From contig JABAKD010000027.1 in NCBI GenBank assembly GCA_012845835.1, positions 13,624,487 through 13,688,486 on the forward strand: 64,000 bases of DNA, in the 5' to 3' direction. The position numbers were made by a program, and so were the translations under genes. Under the pieces are notes generated by a model that was not told where the DNA came from, made no database searches, and was given only the letters and a program-made list of their open reading frames with translations. This stretch comes from Undaria pinnatifida. Taxonomy: Eukaryota > Sar > Phaeophyceae > Laminariales > Alariaceae. Each line of letters starts with the position of its first letter. Position 1 is the stretch's first letter. Below, piece by piece: positions 24,401 to 34,700 of the stretch.

Positions 24401-27400
24401 CGTGATCAACACTGAGGAGAGGGACAATATTATTGTCTATCGCTTTGCTCTATCAAGAGGGCGCCTCGATCGATGATGTTGGCTCGGTTTTGGTCTTGGA
24501 CGGGCCCCGTAAGTCGGACGTTGGTTAACGTATCTTCACGGTTGGAATGTGTGATCGGAGATTGACTGAATCTACGTACTCTGTCCTCAGACAGTTCACC
24601 CTGATACTAGTAACAGTCTGTATGGTAGTAATACATGTTAATTGCACTCAGAGGGGTAGCCGACCTATACATCCTCCCCTCCCGTGAGGACATACACGCC
24701 CTTTAACACGCGTGATCGGAGAATTACACACAGCTTGAGACGATATGATTTTCGGCTAAGTCCTCGATCTCAAAGTTGTGGCAGTATTCTATTTATTTAT
24801 TTGCTGATTAAAAGCCGGACATCCAATTATATATTCCTTCCCATTATAACGTAAACAGTTCTGGATCCCAAAGTAATGTCTTCAAAGCAGTATGAACTAA
24901 TAATCAACTTTCACCCACCCACCCCCCCCGAGGGCGCCCGGACTGTCTTTTTTTGACACCTCGCCACATAGAAAATGGCCAGAAACGAAAAATAACCGGA
25001 GCACTGTGATCGCAGGGTAACTTGAAAGAAACAAGTTTTTTTGTCCAGGGGGGTCTCTAGAACCAAGTGGTATAGTCTAAGAATGGGAAATATGGGGGGA
25101 AAAAACTTGTTTTCTTCCAAATCGTCCTGCAATCACAGCGCTGCGGTTAGCTTTCCATTCTGACAATTTTTGATGTGAGGGGCGTACGCTATCCCAATCC
25201 CCGGCCGGGCACCCTCGCCTCCCCCGATTGTATCGTGGGAATGCGGGCAAATGTCTGAACGAAGTCTTACTGCGTATGTTGTCTCCGTGCGTCACATGAG
25301 CTCCCAGGGCCCAGTTCAACACGTGTTGAAATATTCTTGTTTCTGTAAGACTGGTCATTTGTTAATGACAACTCTTGTTTTTGGGCCAAGCTCAAGTTCG
25401 CGTGTTGGGCAGGGCGTGTCAGGGCGTGCCGTAAACGAACTTCTCAGTGTACGTGCAAAATCAAACATATTTTTCATTGTTTCTTGCTGGGGAAACCCTT
25501 ACTATGGGCAAGGCTTTCACCCCTTTATGTGGCACAGGGCGTGTCCTACACGCAACTCGCGGTACTCACGCAGTCAAAACATATTTGTCTTGAAGCCTTT
25601 CGTGCAAGACCCCAAACAGTTATTTTTCTCAACCACGCCTTTCGTGCAAAACGCGAACCAAAAGTTATTTTTTCGTAAGTCCTCCTCCTATTGTTTCTGA
25701 ATCGTGATGTGGCGTATTGTACATTTATTTGATTTCACAATCAAAATGAAGTGATGTCGCGTGTTTCACTTACTAACTACTGATGTGTTCTCTCCGACCC
25801 CGCCGCCCTGCCGGTTGTCATCACTCCGGTGGGTATAGGAACTATCGACGAGCCTACGCCGGCACCTGTTGCAGCCGTAGAAACCCCTTCTCCCGTCACA
25901 GTACCTTCGGACAGCGGCGATGACGACGGCAGCTGTGATATTGTTGCGGGAGCTTACAGCCAGGTAAGTGCAACACTTTTCACCATGGCCGTGCGTAAAA
26001 CGGCGCGAGTACCATATACGAGGTATAGATATCGGCGTTTTCTATCGACAACAGAAGGTGTGCATCAAATATACACGACTGTTGAAGAGCTAGACTACAT
26101 TTCCAGCTGCGATATTGTGCTTGGGCAGGGCGTACAGCCAGGAAAGTGCACAGCGAAATATAACCAAAAGATGAGTATTGACCCGAATTCGTCGAACTCA
26201 CGGCTGACGACGTCCTTGAAATATTTTGGTAAAATAACCGTTGAAACAAGTGATCAGATAGCAGCTCATTATTTGGGGTTCCACAACATGACTATCGAAT
26301 ATGAAGTCGTAGACTGCTACTTTGTTTGCCATTATTATGGTCGCCGTTCGATATACTAAGGTACAGGCAGCATGAGGTCCAACGTCGAGTCGAGAACTCA
26401 TAATAATAAGCATTCCCAGATAAAGAACAACAAGCCACGCAAAACATAGCTCTTGGTGCAATAAACTTGGCGGGGTTGCTCGTTAGGGCGGTGATTGCTC
26501 GTTTTCGTAAGTAGTACGAGGTGGTTTTGACGAGGCGCTAAAGACGCCAAACATTTTGTCTTTTTTTTTTTTTTTTTTTTTTTTTTTTGTAGCACACTTT
26601 CACTTTCCAGCTTCTGGACAAGCCGTGGTCACAGGTGTCATCCCTTCTCCTCCCCGGTTCTTGCCTTCAATTTTTATCGCGCATAGGGTTCAGCAATCCC
26701 ACTGCTCGTCGATTGTTCATCGAATGTTGCTGACTCACGCTCTCGCGCTTTCCGCAAGTAGTCAATTTGTGCACAAGAAAAAGTCCCAACGAATTTATAC
26801 GAGTATGCACTCGGCGGGGCTCGAACTCACGAAACTGACCTATACCAGGCTCGAAGATAACCTGATACGCCACCGGGGCGACCGGTCTACCCGGTACCTG
26901 TGAGAGGATATACTAATGAAACGCTTGCTCATGTAGAAGCATTCTAACAATTTCCGTGCGTTGTTGTATTTCGCCGCCTCGATTGCCGACTCCCTTGTTG
27001 TCTACGGACGGTCTTGAAAAATTGAACGCTCGCTTCTGCTGTGGGTATTGTTATATTTTCATCTATTGTGTAACATTATTTTTCGTCTGTATTATTTACG
27101 ACCATTGATATGATACAGTATCTTGTGTGCTTGCCATCCAACAATGGGTCAGCGTGAGCTTGAATGAATGCCGATCACCAGTCATTTTCGTCTATTTAAT
27201 GTGTGTGTGTGTGTGTGTTTTTCACATTAAACCGTTCTTCTACTCGTCGACATCCAGCACACCCAGTGTCCGTACTGATTCTTCACCCTAGAAAGATCAG
27301 CTCTGTGGTCACAAGCCACGACACAGAGATAATGCATCGTAATGCATTCGACAACGCAATGTCATGCCCTAGTACTGGGTACGACAGGCACAACATACAT

Positions 27401-30400
27401 ACGTCAGCAACAGAAATACTTTGGAAGAGAGAAATACGAAATAAACAAAAACAAAAACAAAAACAAAAAACAAAATAAGAAAACAAATAAAAACAAAGAT
27501 AAAAATAAAACAAAAAATGAAACAAACAAAATGAAGGGGAAATCGAAGAAACAACCCAACCGCAAAGGAGAGCCAAAGCTCGGAAAAGAAACATAATATA
27601 AAATGAAATAAAATAAAGTAAAGTAAAACCAAAATAAGATAATCCGAACACGAGCCAAAAACCTGGACACGCAAGGAGGGAACAAAGGGGAAAAAAAAAA
27701 ATACCCCAGAGAAAGACGAAAAGTGCTATGTACCTACTAGTCGGCCTGGTACCTTGCTACCCTGTCTGCCATCTCCTTCCTGCCTTCGTCCACCGCGGTC
27801 TCCCTTCTATTCCTCCTGTTGCCCCCCCTGCCCCCATTCCCTTGGACGGCTTTCCTTCTACTCCTCCTGTTTCCCCCCCTCCCCCCTTTGTGTTCTTTTC
27901 ATTAAACCAAAATACCTTGTAAAAGAGAGAAACAAATATGTGTTTGCATGTATGTGTTTTGATGTTGACTTTGATTAACTCCTGTAAACAGTCCGAAAAA
28001 CTCGTATTCATTCAATGTGTTTGCGTAGCGTAAGCTTGAATGCCGATCACCAGTCATTTTCGTCTATTTAATATGTGTTTGCATGTATGTATGTGTTTTG
28101 ATGTTGACTTTGATTAACTCCTCCTGTCAACAGTCCGAAAAACTCGTATTTATTCAATGTGTTTGCGTAGCGTAAGTAAGCTTGAATGCCGATCACCAGT
28201 CATTTTCGTCTATTTCATATGTTGTGTTTGCTTGTGTTTTGATGTTGACTTTGAATAACTCCTGTAAACAGTCCGAAAAACTCGTATTCATTCAATGTGT
28301 TTGCACGTATTTTGATGTTAAATGCCATCTGCTCCACCAGTGCGGCGGCTCAACGTGGGCCGGATCGACGTGCTGCACCGAGGGATACGAGTGCGAATTC
28401 CTCGCCGACTCCTACTCCCAGGTACGTTTCAGTACGTGCGGCCTTGGTTGCGTGGTTATTCGACTTACAGTATTCACTAGATAAACTGATGCATTTCCTT
28501 CCACAGCTGTCAGATTTTGTCCCCCTCAGAAACGGGTTTTATAGTGTCCGCGCACAGACTGCCTAACGTCACCCTGTTGACCCTGATAGCTACACTGTAG
28601 TTGCAAGGGGAGTCGCCGGCCTATATCCTTAACGAGGACACACAACCCGTAATACGCGCGATCGGAGTATTACACACAGCTTGCAAATATGAGTTTCGAC
28701 AAAATATTCGATCTCACAGCTGAAGTGTATTTTAATTTTTATAATATATTATAATAAATGAAAGTATATATAATATTAGTGGTCAACTCACACGGTAGGG
28801 TTTTACCTTTTTTCGGCTCAACGTTTCTGAACGGTCAATCAAGCTCGACGATCAAGTGCGGAACTGCCGGATGGTGTTCATATGGTAACATCACGAGCAT
28901 CTTCGTCTTAGGACGAGCGCATACAGAATCATTGGTCGGGATGCGCACACGGATGCCTTCGAAGTCATCTTTCGTGTGAGATATTGAGCTCAACGTTGGA
29001 AGCTCAGAAACTTCTGCCCCGTACCCCCAGCGTCGGATGACTGAGAGTCTAGACTACTAGTCTAAATCATAATTATAAAAATTAAAATACACTCCAGCCT
29101 GTGAGATCGAATATTTTGTCAAAACTCATCTTTGCAAGCTGTGCGTGATACTCCGATCGCGCGTATTACGGGTTGTGTGTCCTCATTTTTTAAGGGTTTA
29201 GGTCGGCGACTCCCTTTGCAACTACAGTGTAGCTATCAGGGTCGTCATTATATCACACAGTAGTTATGTGAAAGGGGCTGTCATTTTGCCACAGCAAAAA
29301 AATGACTCAGACATTCATTTTGAGAACTTTGTTCAAACGAAAACGCAAGTGTGTTAGTCGCGCGTTTTCGATTGATTAATCTCGACGGTTTCTCCAATGG
29401 ACGATGTTTCCCACATTGATCAAGGACAGAAGACCAACTTAAGTGCGGCGATGGACGGTCCCCTCCACCGCCGTGGCGTCCTGAGTGATGGAATGGCAGG
29501 ATAAAACGCCAAGGCAATGCATTCCCGTCGATAATGGCAGTGAAAACTAGCGTTCGGTAGTTGTGGGAAAACCTACGGTGTCGTGCATGCATCACTCGTA
29601 CGATATGTAGCAGCATGCCTCAGTCTTCTCTTGTCATGATATCACTTCGTAGCATCGTGCTCCGTAAAATCGATGAAAAACGAATACCCTCCAGGTGAAA
29701 TTCGGATCCAAGATATTGTCCGCGATCAACAATCGATGTTGAAAACCCACTCCAACCCCTTCACAACGCTTTGCACCGATTTGGGGACCGTGCCTGAGGC
29801 GACGTGTGCCTCAAGCGGATATAACGCCTCATGCCCCACCAGAACAGATGGCAGCTGACCAAGGCGTCTCTTTGGAGGGGATTACACGCATGGCTGCCCA
29901 ATGATACCTCTTTGCTCTATTTGTTTGTTGTTTTGGTTTTCGCATTATGCTCCTCTGCCATGGATGGGATTGGTCGGTTCGATTGCTTTGCTACGCCGCG
30001 CGAATCAATGTTTGGTATATTTGTAACTTCGATTGACGGCGAAGTACAGGAGCCACTTTCGCGAATGCCATATACGCCGTGAAGACAGGCGTGTTACGCT
30101 ACAATACCGTAGCCTTAGTGGGCTTACCAACTGCCCTATTCAACCTTGTCGTTGTGTATGACGATTGATGATACGTACGGCCAGGACGTGTTCAATTAGA
30201 CGCGTACCACGATAGAGGTGCACCACGTTTTTTTCTTAATACTACCCCTCAATTTGGGAGCTCAAAGAGACCTCTTCCAAAATCTGATACGGAGAAAACC
30301 AAAACTGCTAGGTACCGCATGAAAAATCCCATGGCCCGAGGTACACGACGAGAATCGTGCCAAAAGAAAATGGGCTATTTCCGACGATTTGGGGTTAAGG

Positions 30401-31254
30401 AGGTCCGTCATTCAGAAAACATTTCGGACGAAAACTGCGTCACTTGTGGAGCCTTGGGCGCGTGGGTACCCTGCGCATCTGCAAAGCTACCATCTTGAGC
30501 TTTCGCGTTTCGGGTTTTGCGACCATTCACCACAAATATGGAAATGGTTTGATGCGTTGCGCCAACTAAATTTGTTCGAAGTCCGTTTTAAGCGAGGCCT
30601 AGTACTACTCGCGTGGGCGGCCTGCACTTCCCCAAAACGCAGGTAGCCCTCTGCCCTTCTCCCGCTGCTGTAGCTCTATATCATAAGTGCCTTCGGCGGA
30701 TGTACCACTGCCTCACAACTAACTGGCTGAACAGACGATAGCTTACCCGCTGCCCTATCCAACTTCGTTGTTGTCTTCGTGGTGGTAACTTATGTTCCCC
30801 GGACGATGCAGCACCTAACTCTGCGTGCGTACAATAGCCTACCCGGCGCCGTATCCAGCTTCATCGTTGTGCGTGACTATATGTGCCTTAGGCGGGTGTG
30901 GCACCTTGGTCTTAAGCTATACAGACCATAGCTCATGCCCTGTCTTATCCAACTTCATGTCCTTGTGCGTGGTGACTAATGTCCAAGACAGAACTATCGC
31001 ATTACACCTCTAGCTACGCAGATGATACCTTACCCGCTGCTTTATCCCAACCAACTCCGTTGTTGCAGTGCTCCCCTGCGCCGGAGGAAGATCTTCAGGA
31101 CTCTTGGGAGCAATGCGGTGGTGACGGCTATAACGGATCGACAGAGTGCTGGTCCGGGGCCGAGTGCGTGGTTCGCAACCAGTGGTACTCGCAGTGCATC
31201 CCGACGGCGAACCTTTCTATCTGCTCCACTCGTATCGTCACGGTTCTGAGTTAA
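15261..31254 (+). CDS. AA15-like lytic polysaccharide monooxygenase with LRR block and two CBM1 modules (multi-exon, 5' exon missing)
   Basis: Twelve exons can be joined with agreeing phases: 15261-15489, 16888-17004, 17872-18163, 19107-19280, 19716-19776, 20736-20828, 21059-21130, 22368-22415, 23784-23842, 25839-25963, 28341-28421, 31069-31254. All introns are GT-AG. The product has an AA15-like catalytic part (NYCPHCYQ, CGDPEQ, second brace histidine in STYHW, GHLEYFICD, CSHC-type CTHCTIQ, EEFWNCADISI), then a leucine-rich repeat block (NNDITWLPEDLLSGM, LNLRGNCDLECLPTLP), a Pro/Thr/Val linker and two CBM1 modules. LPMOs of this family use a copper histidine brace to cleave chitin or cellulose oxidatively outside the cell. 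The exon with the signal peptide and His1 is not found upstream; a homologous one lies at 40222. The frame entering 15261 requires two bases from that exon. Exon joining is inference; the domain resemblance is recalled knowledge, not a search. Confidence 0.8.
16888..17004 (+). CDS. LPMO gene exon 3: carries second copper-brace histidine
   Basis: Acceptor GGTTGCAG, donor CTGG|GTGAGT, 117 nt, phase 0 in and out. It encodes a beta-rich segment ending FEEGSIIEMKVVVSTYHW. The histidine codon at 16999-17001 aligns with the conserved histidine of the V-x-V-x-x-x-A-x-H-x-G-x-F motif of AA15 enzymes, with the following exon starting GHLEYF. Confidence 0.8.
17005..17600 (+). repeat. Intronic tandem repeats containing GTGAGTAGAC
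   Basis: Around eight degenerate units of about 60-90 bp, each opening with a donor-like GTGAGTAGACC or close variant and containing GAGATAGCGACCA. The first unit is the real donor of the exon ending at 17004. The same array is at 48782-49430. Confidence 0.7.
17872..18163 (+). CDS. LPMO gene exon 4: central catalytic domain
   Basis: Acceptor AAAACCAG, donor TACT|GTGAGT, 292 nt, phase 0 in and phase 1 out. It starts GHLEYFICD, has QECFNKHPLSR and SPIDPNHPGRYFLDPPC, then FQLPDGLSCTHCTIQMIY. The LPxxLxCxxCxxQ motif is a hallmark of AA15-like LPMOs. The homologous exon of the downstream copy (50925-51216) is open and has the same length. Confidence 0.85.
19107..19280 (+). CDS. LPMO gene exon 5: end of catalytic domain
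   Basis: Acceptor GGCACACAG, donor GCGG|GTGAGC, 174 nt, phase 1 in and out. It begins TGNACRHPGYEEF after the junction and ends YPEEFWNCADISITAG, matching the C-terminal ETFxxCADIAI-type block of the family, where an aromatic residue sits next to the copper. All but its first ~26 nt are missing from the downstream copy. Confidence 0.85.
19716..19776 (+). CDS. LPMO gene exon 6: short Cys/Ser spacer
   Basis: Acceptor CTTTTCAG, donor CAGT|GTGAGT, 61 nt, phase 1 in and phase 2 out. It encodes AVNACLDSSNEDYRCSGRS, a two-cysteine spacer between the catalytic domain and the LRR block. The downstream copy keeps it open at 53057-53117 with the first cysteine changed to serine. Confidence 0.65.
20736..20828 (+). 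CDS. LPMO gene exon 7: LRR cap
   Basis: Acceptor ACAATACAG, donor AAAAT|GTAAGG, 93 nt, phase 2 in and out. It encodes NLNNCDLTDSDVDDLRTCF then EAAEDVGKIKK. The N-x-x-x-L pattern with paired cysteines resembles the N-terminal cap of a leucine-rich repeat. The downstream copy keeps an open exon of the same length at 53922-54014. Confidence 0.7.
21059..21130 (+). CDS. LPMO gene exon 8: leucine-rich repeat
   Basis: Acceptor CGGCGGCAG, donor AAGCT|GTGAGT, 72 nt, phase 2 in and out. It encodes FMRNNDITWLPEDLLSGM then DKLVKL. This is one whole LRR unit (NxIxxLPxDLLxGMxxLxxL) in a single exon, as is common in LRR genes. Confidence 0.75.
22368..22415 (+). CDS. LPMO gene exon 9: second leucine-rich repeat
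   Basis: Acceptor CCCTACAG, donor CCCAG|GTAAGC, 48 nt, phase 2 in and out. It encodes NLRGNCDLECLPTLP, completing the LNLRGN motif with the preceding exon. The copy at 55869-55916 is open and reads NLRGSCDLECIPPLP. Confidence 0.7.
23784..23842 (+). CDS. LPMO gene exon 10: acidic Cys-containing segment
   Basis: Acceptor TTATTGTAG, donor TGCG|GTAAGC, 59 nt, phase 2 in and phase 1 out. It encodes DDTDVVLDDCNSAAIDTLC, a probable C-terminal cap of the LRR block. The homologue at 57813-57871 reads DDKAVTLDDCNSEAVDTVC and is the last exon of the downstream copy that I can find. Confidence 0.7.
25839..25963 (+). CDS. LPMO gene exon 11: linker and start of first CBM1
   Basis: Acceptor GGGTATAG, donor CCAG|GTAAGT, 125 nt, phase 1 in and phase 0 out. 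It encodes a Pro/Thr/Val-rich acidic linker (EPTPAPVAAVETPSPVTVPS, then DSGDDDG) followed by SCDIVAGAYSQ, the opening of a CBM1. Linkers of this type join catalytic and CBM1 modules in secreted enzymes. Confidence 0.75.
26557..26890 (-). mobile_element. tRNA-derived SINE-like element, antisense in LPMO intron
   Basis: On the minus strand a head near 26885-26810 has a box A match TGGCGTATCAGG and, about 45 bases on, a box B match AGTTCGAGCCC, the spacing of a tRNA promoter. A ~220-bp body follows and ends in a run of 28 A (plus-strand T at 26561-26588). Head, body and poly-A in that order define a SINE. Clear target-site duplications were not found. Confidence 0.55.
27201..27938 (+). repeat. 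700-bp repeat family C, copy 2, in LPMO intron
   Basis: Nearly identical to 7237-7949, differing mostly in A-run lengths. It sits in the intron before the first CBM1 body exon and splits a tandem array of ~135-bp units. Confidence 0.8.
27939..28320 (+). repeat. ~135-bp tandem repeats in LPMO intron
   Basis: About three units, each with GTGTTTTGATGTTGACTTTG, CAGTCCGAAAAACTCGTATT and GCCGATCACCAGTCATTTTC. A part unit also lies at 27150-27200, on the other side of the inserted family C copy. The last partial unit abuts the CBM1 exon acceptor. Confidence 0.75.
28341..28421 (+). CDS. LPMO gene exon 12: body of first CBM1
   Basis: Acceptor CTCCACCAG, donor CCCAG|GTACGT, 81 nt, phase 0 in and out. 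It encodes CGGSTWAGSTCCTEGYEC then EFLADSYSQ. CGGxxWxGxxCC with a terminal YSQ|C is the fungal-type cellulose-binding (CBM1) signature. The module is closed by the first cysteine of the next exon. Confidence 0.85.
28500..28760 (-). repeat. Interspersed repeat family A, full-length copy, inverted
   Basis: Reads CAGCTGTCAGATTTTGTCCC at its start and GATCTCACAGCTGAAGTGTA before the A/T-rich end. It begins 78 bases after the first CBM1 exon, within the last intron. Confidence 0.75.
29072..29245 (+). repeat. Interspersed repeat family A, partial copy
   Basis: Matches from AAAATACACTCCAGCCTGTG to AGTGTAGCTATCAGGGTC. The right third is missing. It faces the copy at 28500 in the same intron, giving an inverted pair. 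Confidence 0.7.
30083..31068 (+). repeat. Intronic ~90-bp repeats ending in the 3' splice site
   Basis: Degenerate units share ACCCGCTGCCCTATCCAACT and TTCGTTGTTG, at about 30110, 30740, 30840, 30930 and 31030. The last one, CTTTATCCCAACCAACTCCG then TTGTTGCAG, is the acceptor of the final exon. Confidence 0.6.
30205..30430 (+). repeat. Interspersed repeat family D copy
   Basis: Resembles 22605-22870 and 56005-56250: GAGGTGCACCA, then an ACTATACCTC-like stretch, TGATTTGGAGAAAAC-like, CCCATGGCC and GTCATTCAGAAAA. Weaker relatives are at 15730-15900 and 47280-47390. No open frame. Confidence 0.5.
31069..31254 (+). CDS. LPMO gene last exon: second CBM1 and C-terminus
   Basis: Acceptor TTGTTGCAG, 186 nt including TAA at 31252-31254. 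It encodes CSPAPEEDLQD, then a complete CBM1 (SWEQCGGDGYNGSTECW, SGAECVVRNQWYSQC) and a short tail ending VTVL S. The aromatic positions of the flat binding face (W before QCGG, WY before SQC) are present. The tail could instead be intronic if a further donor is used. Confidence 0.85.
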   Translation, partial: CSPAPEEDLQDSWEQCGGDGYNGSTECWSGAECVVRNQWYSQCIPTANLSICSTRIVTVLS

Positions 31255-31770
31255 ACATAGATTGATGCTGCTCGTCTCATAGGCTAAGAGTAGATGGCTG
31301 CTACTCGTCTCATCACAGAGTATGCTTAACGGGTACATTGATGGTACTCATGTGTCATGACAGTTGATGTGTAAGAGCCGATTGACCCTCCACTAGCTCA
31401 ATCAACGCCTGACAGCTTTTTCTGGGGTGTGTTTCAGTCGGGTACGTATCTGTCCGCTCTTCACGTGCCATCGCGGCTGTCTTTGGTTAGACTAAGAGTA
31501 GATTGATGGTACTCGTTTTATCAAAGATGCCGTTGTAGAGTCGATTGACCGTCTAATGATCTATTCCCCTGGTAGATCTTTTCTGGCGTGTGTTTAGTCG
31601 GGAACGTATCTATTACGTCTATCCGTGTGATCATGAATATTATGGTTTATGGGTTGGTGCTAATCGTCTCGTCACAGATTCCTTCTAAAGAGTACGTTGA
31701 CGTCACTCGTCTCATGCAAATTGTGTTTCAAGACTCGATGGGCCCTCCCACATGATGGATATTTCTTTTC
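31255..31770 (+). repeat. Diverged repeats downstream of the LPMO stop
   Basis: Two ~120-bp units share GAGTCGATTGACC and GTGTGTTTAGTCGGGAACGT, with shorter TACTCGTCTCATCACAGA motifs around them. This is the probable 3' flank of the gene. I see no clear AATAAA in it. Confidence 0.5.
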
Positions 31771-34700
31771 AAGGGTGCATATACTGTAGTAGCGTATACA
31801 TTCTGGGGCATACTCCCTGGCATCTAATCGGGTTGTTTTGGTCATACTTGGGTAGGTAACCCGGTATCATACTCGATAAAGTACCCAGGTATGTATCCCT
31901 CGACAAAGTACCCAGGTACCCCCATGGTGTACACCCTAGTAGAAAACGCCTCTGAAAACCGTTTATGTGTTGCGCGTGAATCTAAGGTGGACTATCTCGT
32001 TCAAATACATCAAAAACGTTTATCCTTCTCGACGGAAAAACGTTCATCATACTCCACATACTCCACCTTGAACGAGTGTTATTCGAGCACTGTTGTAATG
32101 TACCAGGCACTATACTGATGGGGTCTCACGCAACATTTTTTGCCAGCCCGGAAGATGTTCGGATACCCTTCTACGCTTGGCCAATCCGCATCAACCGTAG
32201 TTCGCTTGTTGTATTTTGTTGACTGTAGCGGGGGGAGAACATTGCTTGGCATGGTTGCGCCAGACGAGGCGCGGTGGGAGACGGGGCATTCGGTGGAGGG
32301 TGGCGACACTTCAGCGATTCCATGCGCTGTTGCCAGAAAAGTGTGTACGGTGCCATCCGGAAACAACAAGTCCAATTTGCTTTGTCGAGCCACGTTGGCG
32401 CCGGATGATTTAATGTACGAGCTGCACTGCACCGCATCGACCAACTGGCGTTCCTTGCGTAAAACACACCGCAGTACATAATTAGTTCACAAGGTTTTGG
32501 GGGTGTAAATCGATCTTGATAAGAAACACCACAAGGGGTGTTGTCATGACCTTAGTTTTAGGTTTTCCATGTTGTAGCTGTTTCCAAATCAAGGCATAGC
32601 CACACTCCAGTCCGCGGTAACAAATCAGATTCCAACATCGCTGGAGTCGACGCGTAGTACGCACTACGCACAAGTGGGTCCGGTCTTTTCGAAGGTTTTG
32701 AGAGCTTCGTCTCGATTTTTATTGAAAATTGCCACAGAAAGGTTGTTGTAACGCTTGAAACGCTTATATTTGACCCAAGTACCAAAGCTCCCCAAATACG
32801 CTGTTACCCTAATACGATTTAACGTTTGCGATCCAAGGACGCGTCCCCAACATGTACATGTCGGAGCGAAACGAGGGTGAGATTGGAGTGTTTCCCGGCA
32901 TATGTTAAGTAGGCTCGCGAGCCTGGCCTTGCTGACGGTGGTGATAAGCAGTGTTTTGAACTTTCTCCAAACACTGCATTTTTTGCTGAAAGCGTCGAGT
33001 CTCTACATTGAGATACAGATGCAATCGATGACAGACAACCCAGTTGAGAAAGCGTAAGCCGATTTGATGGCTATCTTTTTCAAGTGGAAATTTAAGCGGC
33101 ATCGTGTGGTAGTAGGGTAAGTAATGCTGTACATGGGTCTGGGCAGGTGGTAAGCCGTTTAAAAAGACATGCAAACACGCCCCCACGCCGAGAATGAACG
33201 GAAGCGGTGTAAGTCAAGCTGAGAATGAAGCCTCAGGAACGTTGGGGAAGGGTGGCAGAAAGAACCGTGATAGGCAGCAGATGGCGGGAGGGAAGGAAGG
33301 GAGGGACTGATTTATATACCACCAGGTACTGTATTAGTAGACTAAATCTATATCGATATAGAACTATATGGAGATGAAAGAGGTGTAAGAGAGAGAGATA
33401 CGAGCGGACTCAAGGGTACTAGGGGTGAGTGAGTCGGAGGTGTAAGAGAGAGAGATGCGAGCGGGCTCAAGGGTACTACGTGAGTGAGCCGTCTTGGAAA
33501 TCGTAATGAGTGAGCCAAACGTTCGCAGTCTGCAATTACCAGAGCATACGGTATGGGGCACATCATCCTTCGCACAGTCTGTCACTGGCGGACCATAAGG
33601 TACGGGCCACATCGAGGCAACCCTACAGGTGTCGCTGCTAAACTAATGTTGGATGATGTCGGTGTTCATGAGTTGTGACGGGCAAAACCAAACACCTTCA
33701 CAGCAGCCGGTATATATTCACACACCAAACATGAACAGAAATGTAATGACCGCTTGATATTCACAATGATAATCAGCGTTCAAATTGGTATACTTCTGTC
33801 CTTCACCACATAGCACGGTAGACCTTGATGTTCCTTGAAGGACCAGTACGGTCTACCAAGACTGGCAGAACAGTATTTGATGGTTCCATAACTGGCCATC
33901 GATGATATTTTCATGTACAGTATATACGTACGAGGCTGATGTAGGTGCAAAACGAACATGGAGGTAAAATTAAATTGAAAAGCGTAACGCCATATGTTGG
34001 GTACGAGCGCAGAAGACATATTCCACGTGCCAGCCTGCATGAAGGGTACGTTTTTCTAAAGCTTCGCGTATACATGACGCGATCACCGAGGGTTTTATAC
34101 GGGGTATTCTTTGTTTTGGCGTTACGAGGTGATGGACGCGTCTTCTCTCACTGGTAACGACTAGGGGGGGGTATGCATCGAAAATACACCCAACAATATG
34201 GTCCGAAGTGTACGGGTAAGCCTTACCTAAGCAAGCTAAATGAGTACGGAGCGCACCTGCCACTCCTTATCATAGGCGACACAGTCGTTTTCGCGGCGCT
34301 CATATGCGGATGGTCTCGCGCTCTCCAACGCCTAACCCGCGGGAACACTCGATTCTGACTGGAATGCCCTCGGACACGCAAACGGGGGATAAGTTGTTAG
34401 TTTCGAATGCACACGGTAGTGAGACGCCCGTCCCGGGCCCGACCTTAATAGAGTTATATCCCCGTACCCGCGCATCTACTTGCCAATACATTTGCTCGTT
34501 TCGTTCCTGACCGCGAGAAGAGAGGTCGGGGGTAACAACTTGTTTGCGTAACTACTCGGGCATGGCCACCAAACAAACAGCCTACCATGGAAAATAATAT
34601 GGAAACCTCCATGGCCTTCTGCAGGTGGAGATACGTGTGCGTTCACATCAGTTATTGTAGTCAGTAGCTTCCCACTCTCGATCGACACAAGATAGAGACC

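Noticed and set aside
25829-26359. 176-codon continuous frame through the linker exon
   Set aside because: Only the part to 25963 fits the gene. After the GTAAGT donor the frame is intronic, and the CBM1 body follows in frame at 28341.
26805-26890. Functional tRNA gene on the minus strand
   Set aside because: Box A and B are present but the arms do not pair well and an A tail follows, so a SINE head is the better reading.
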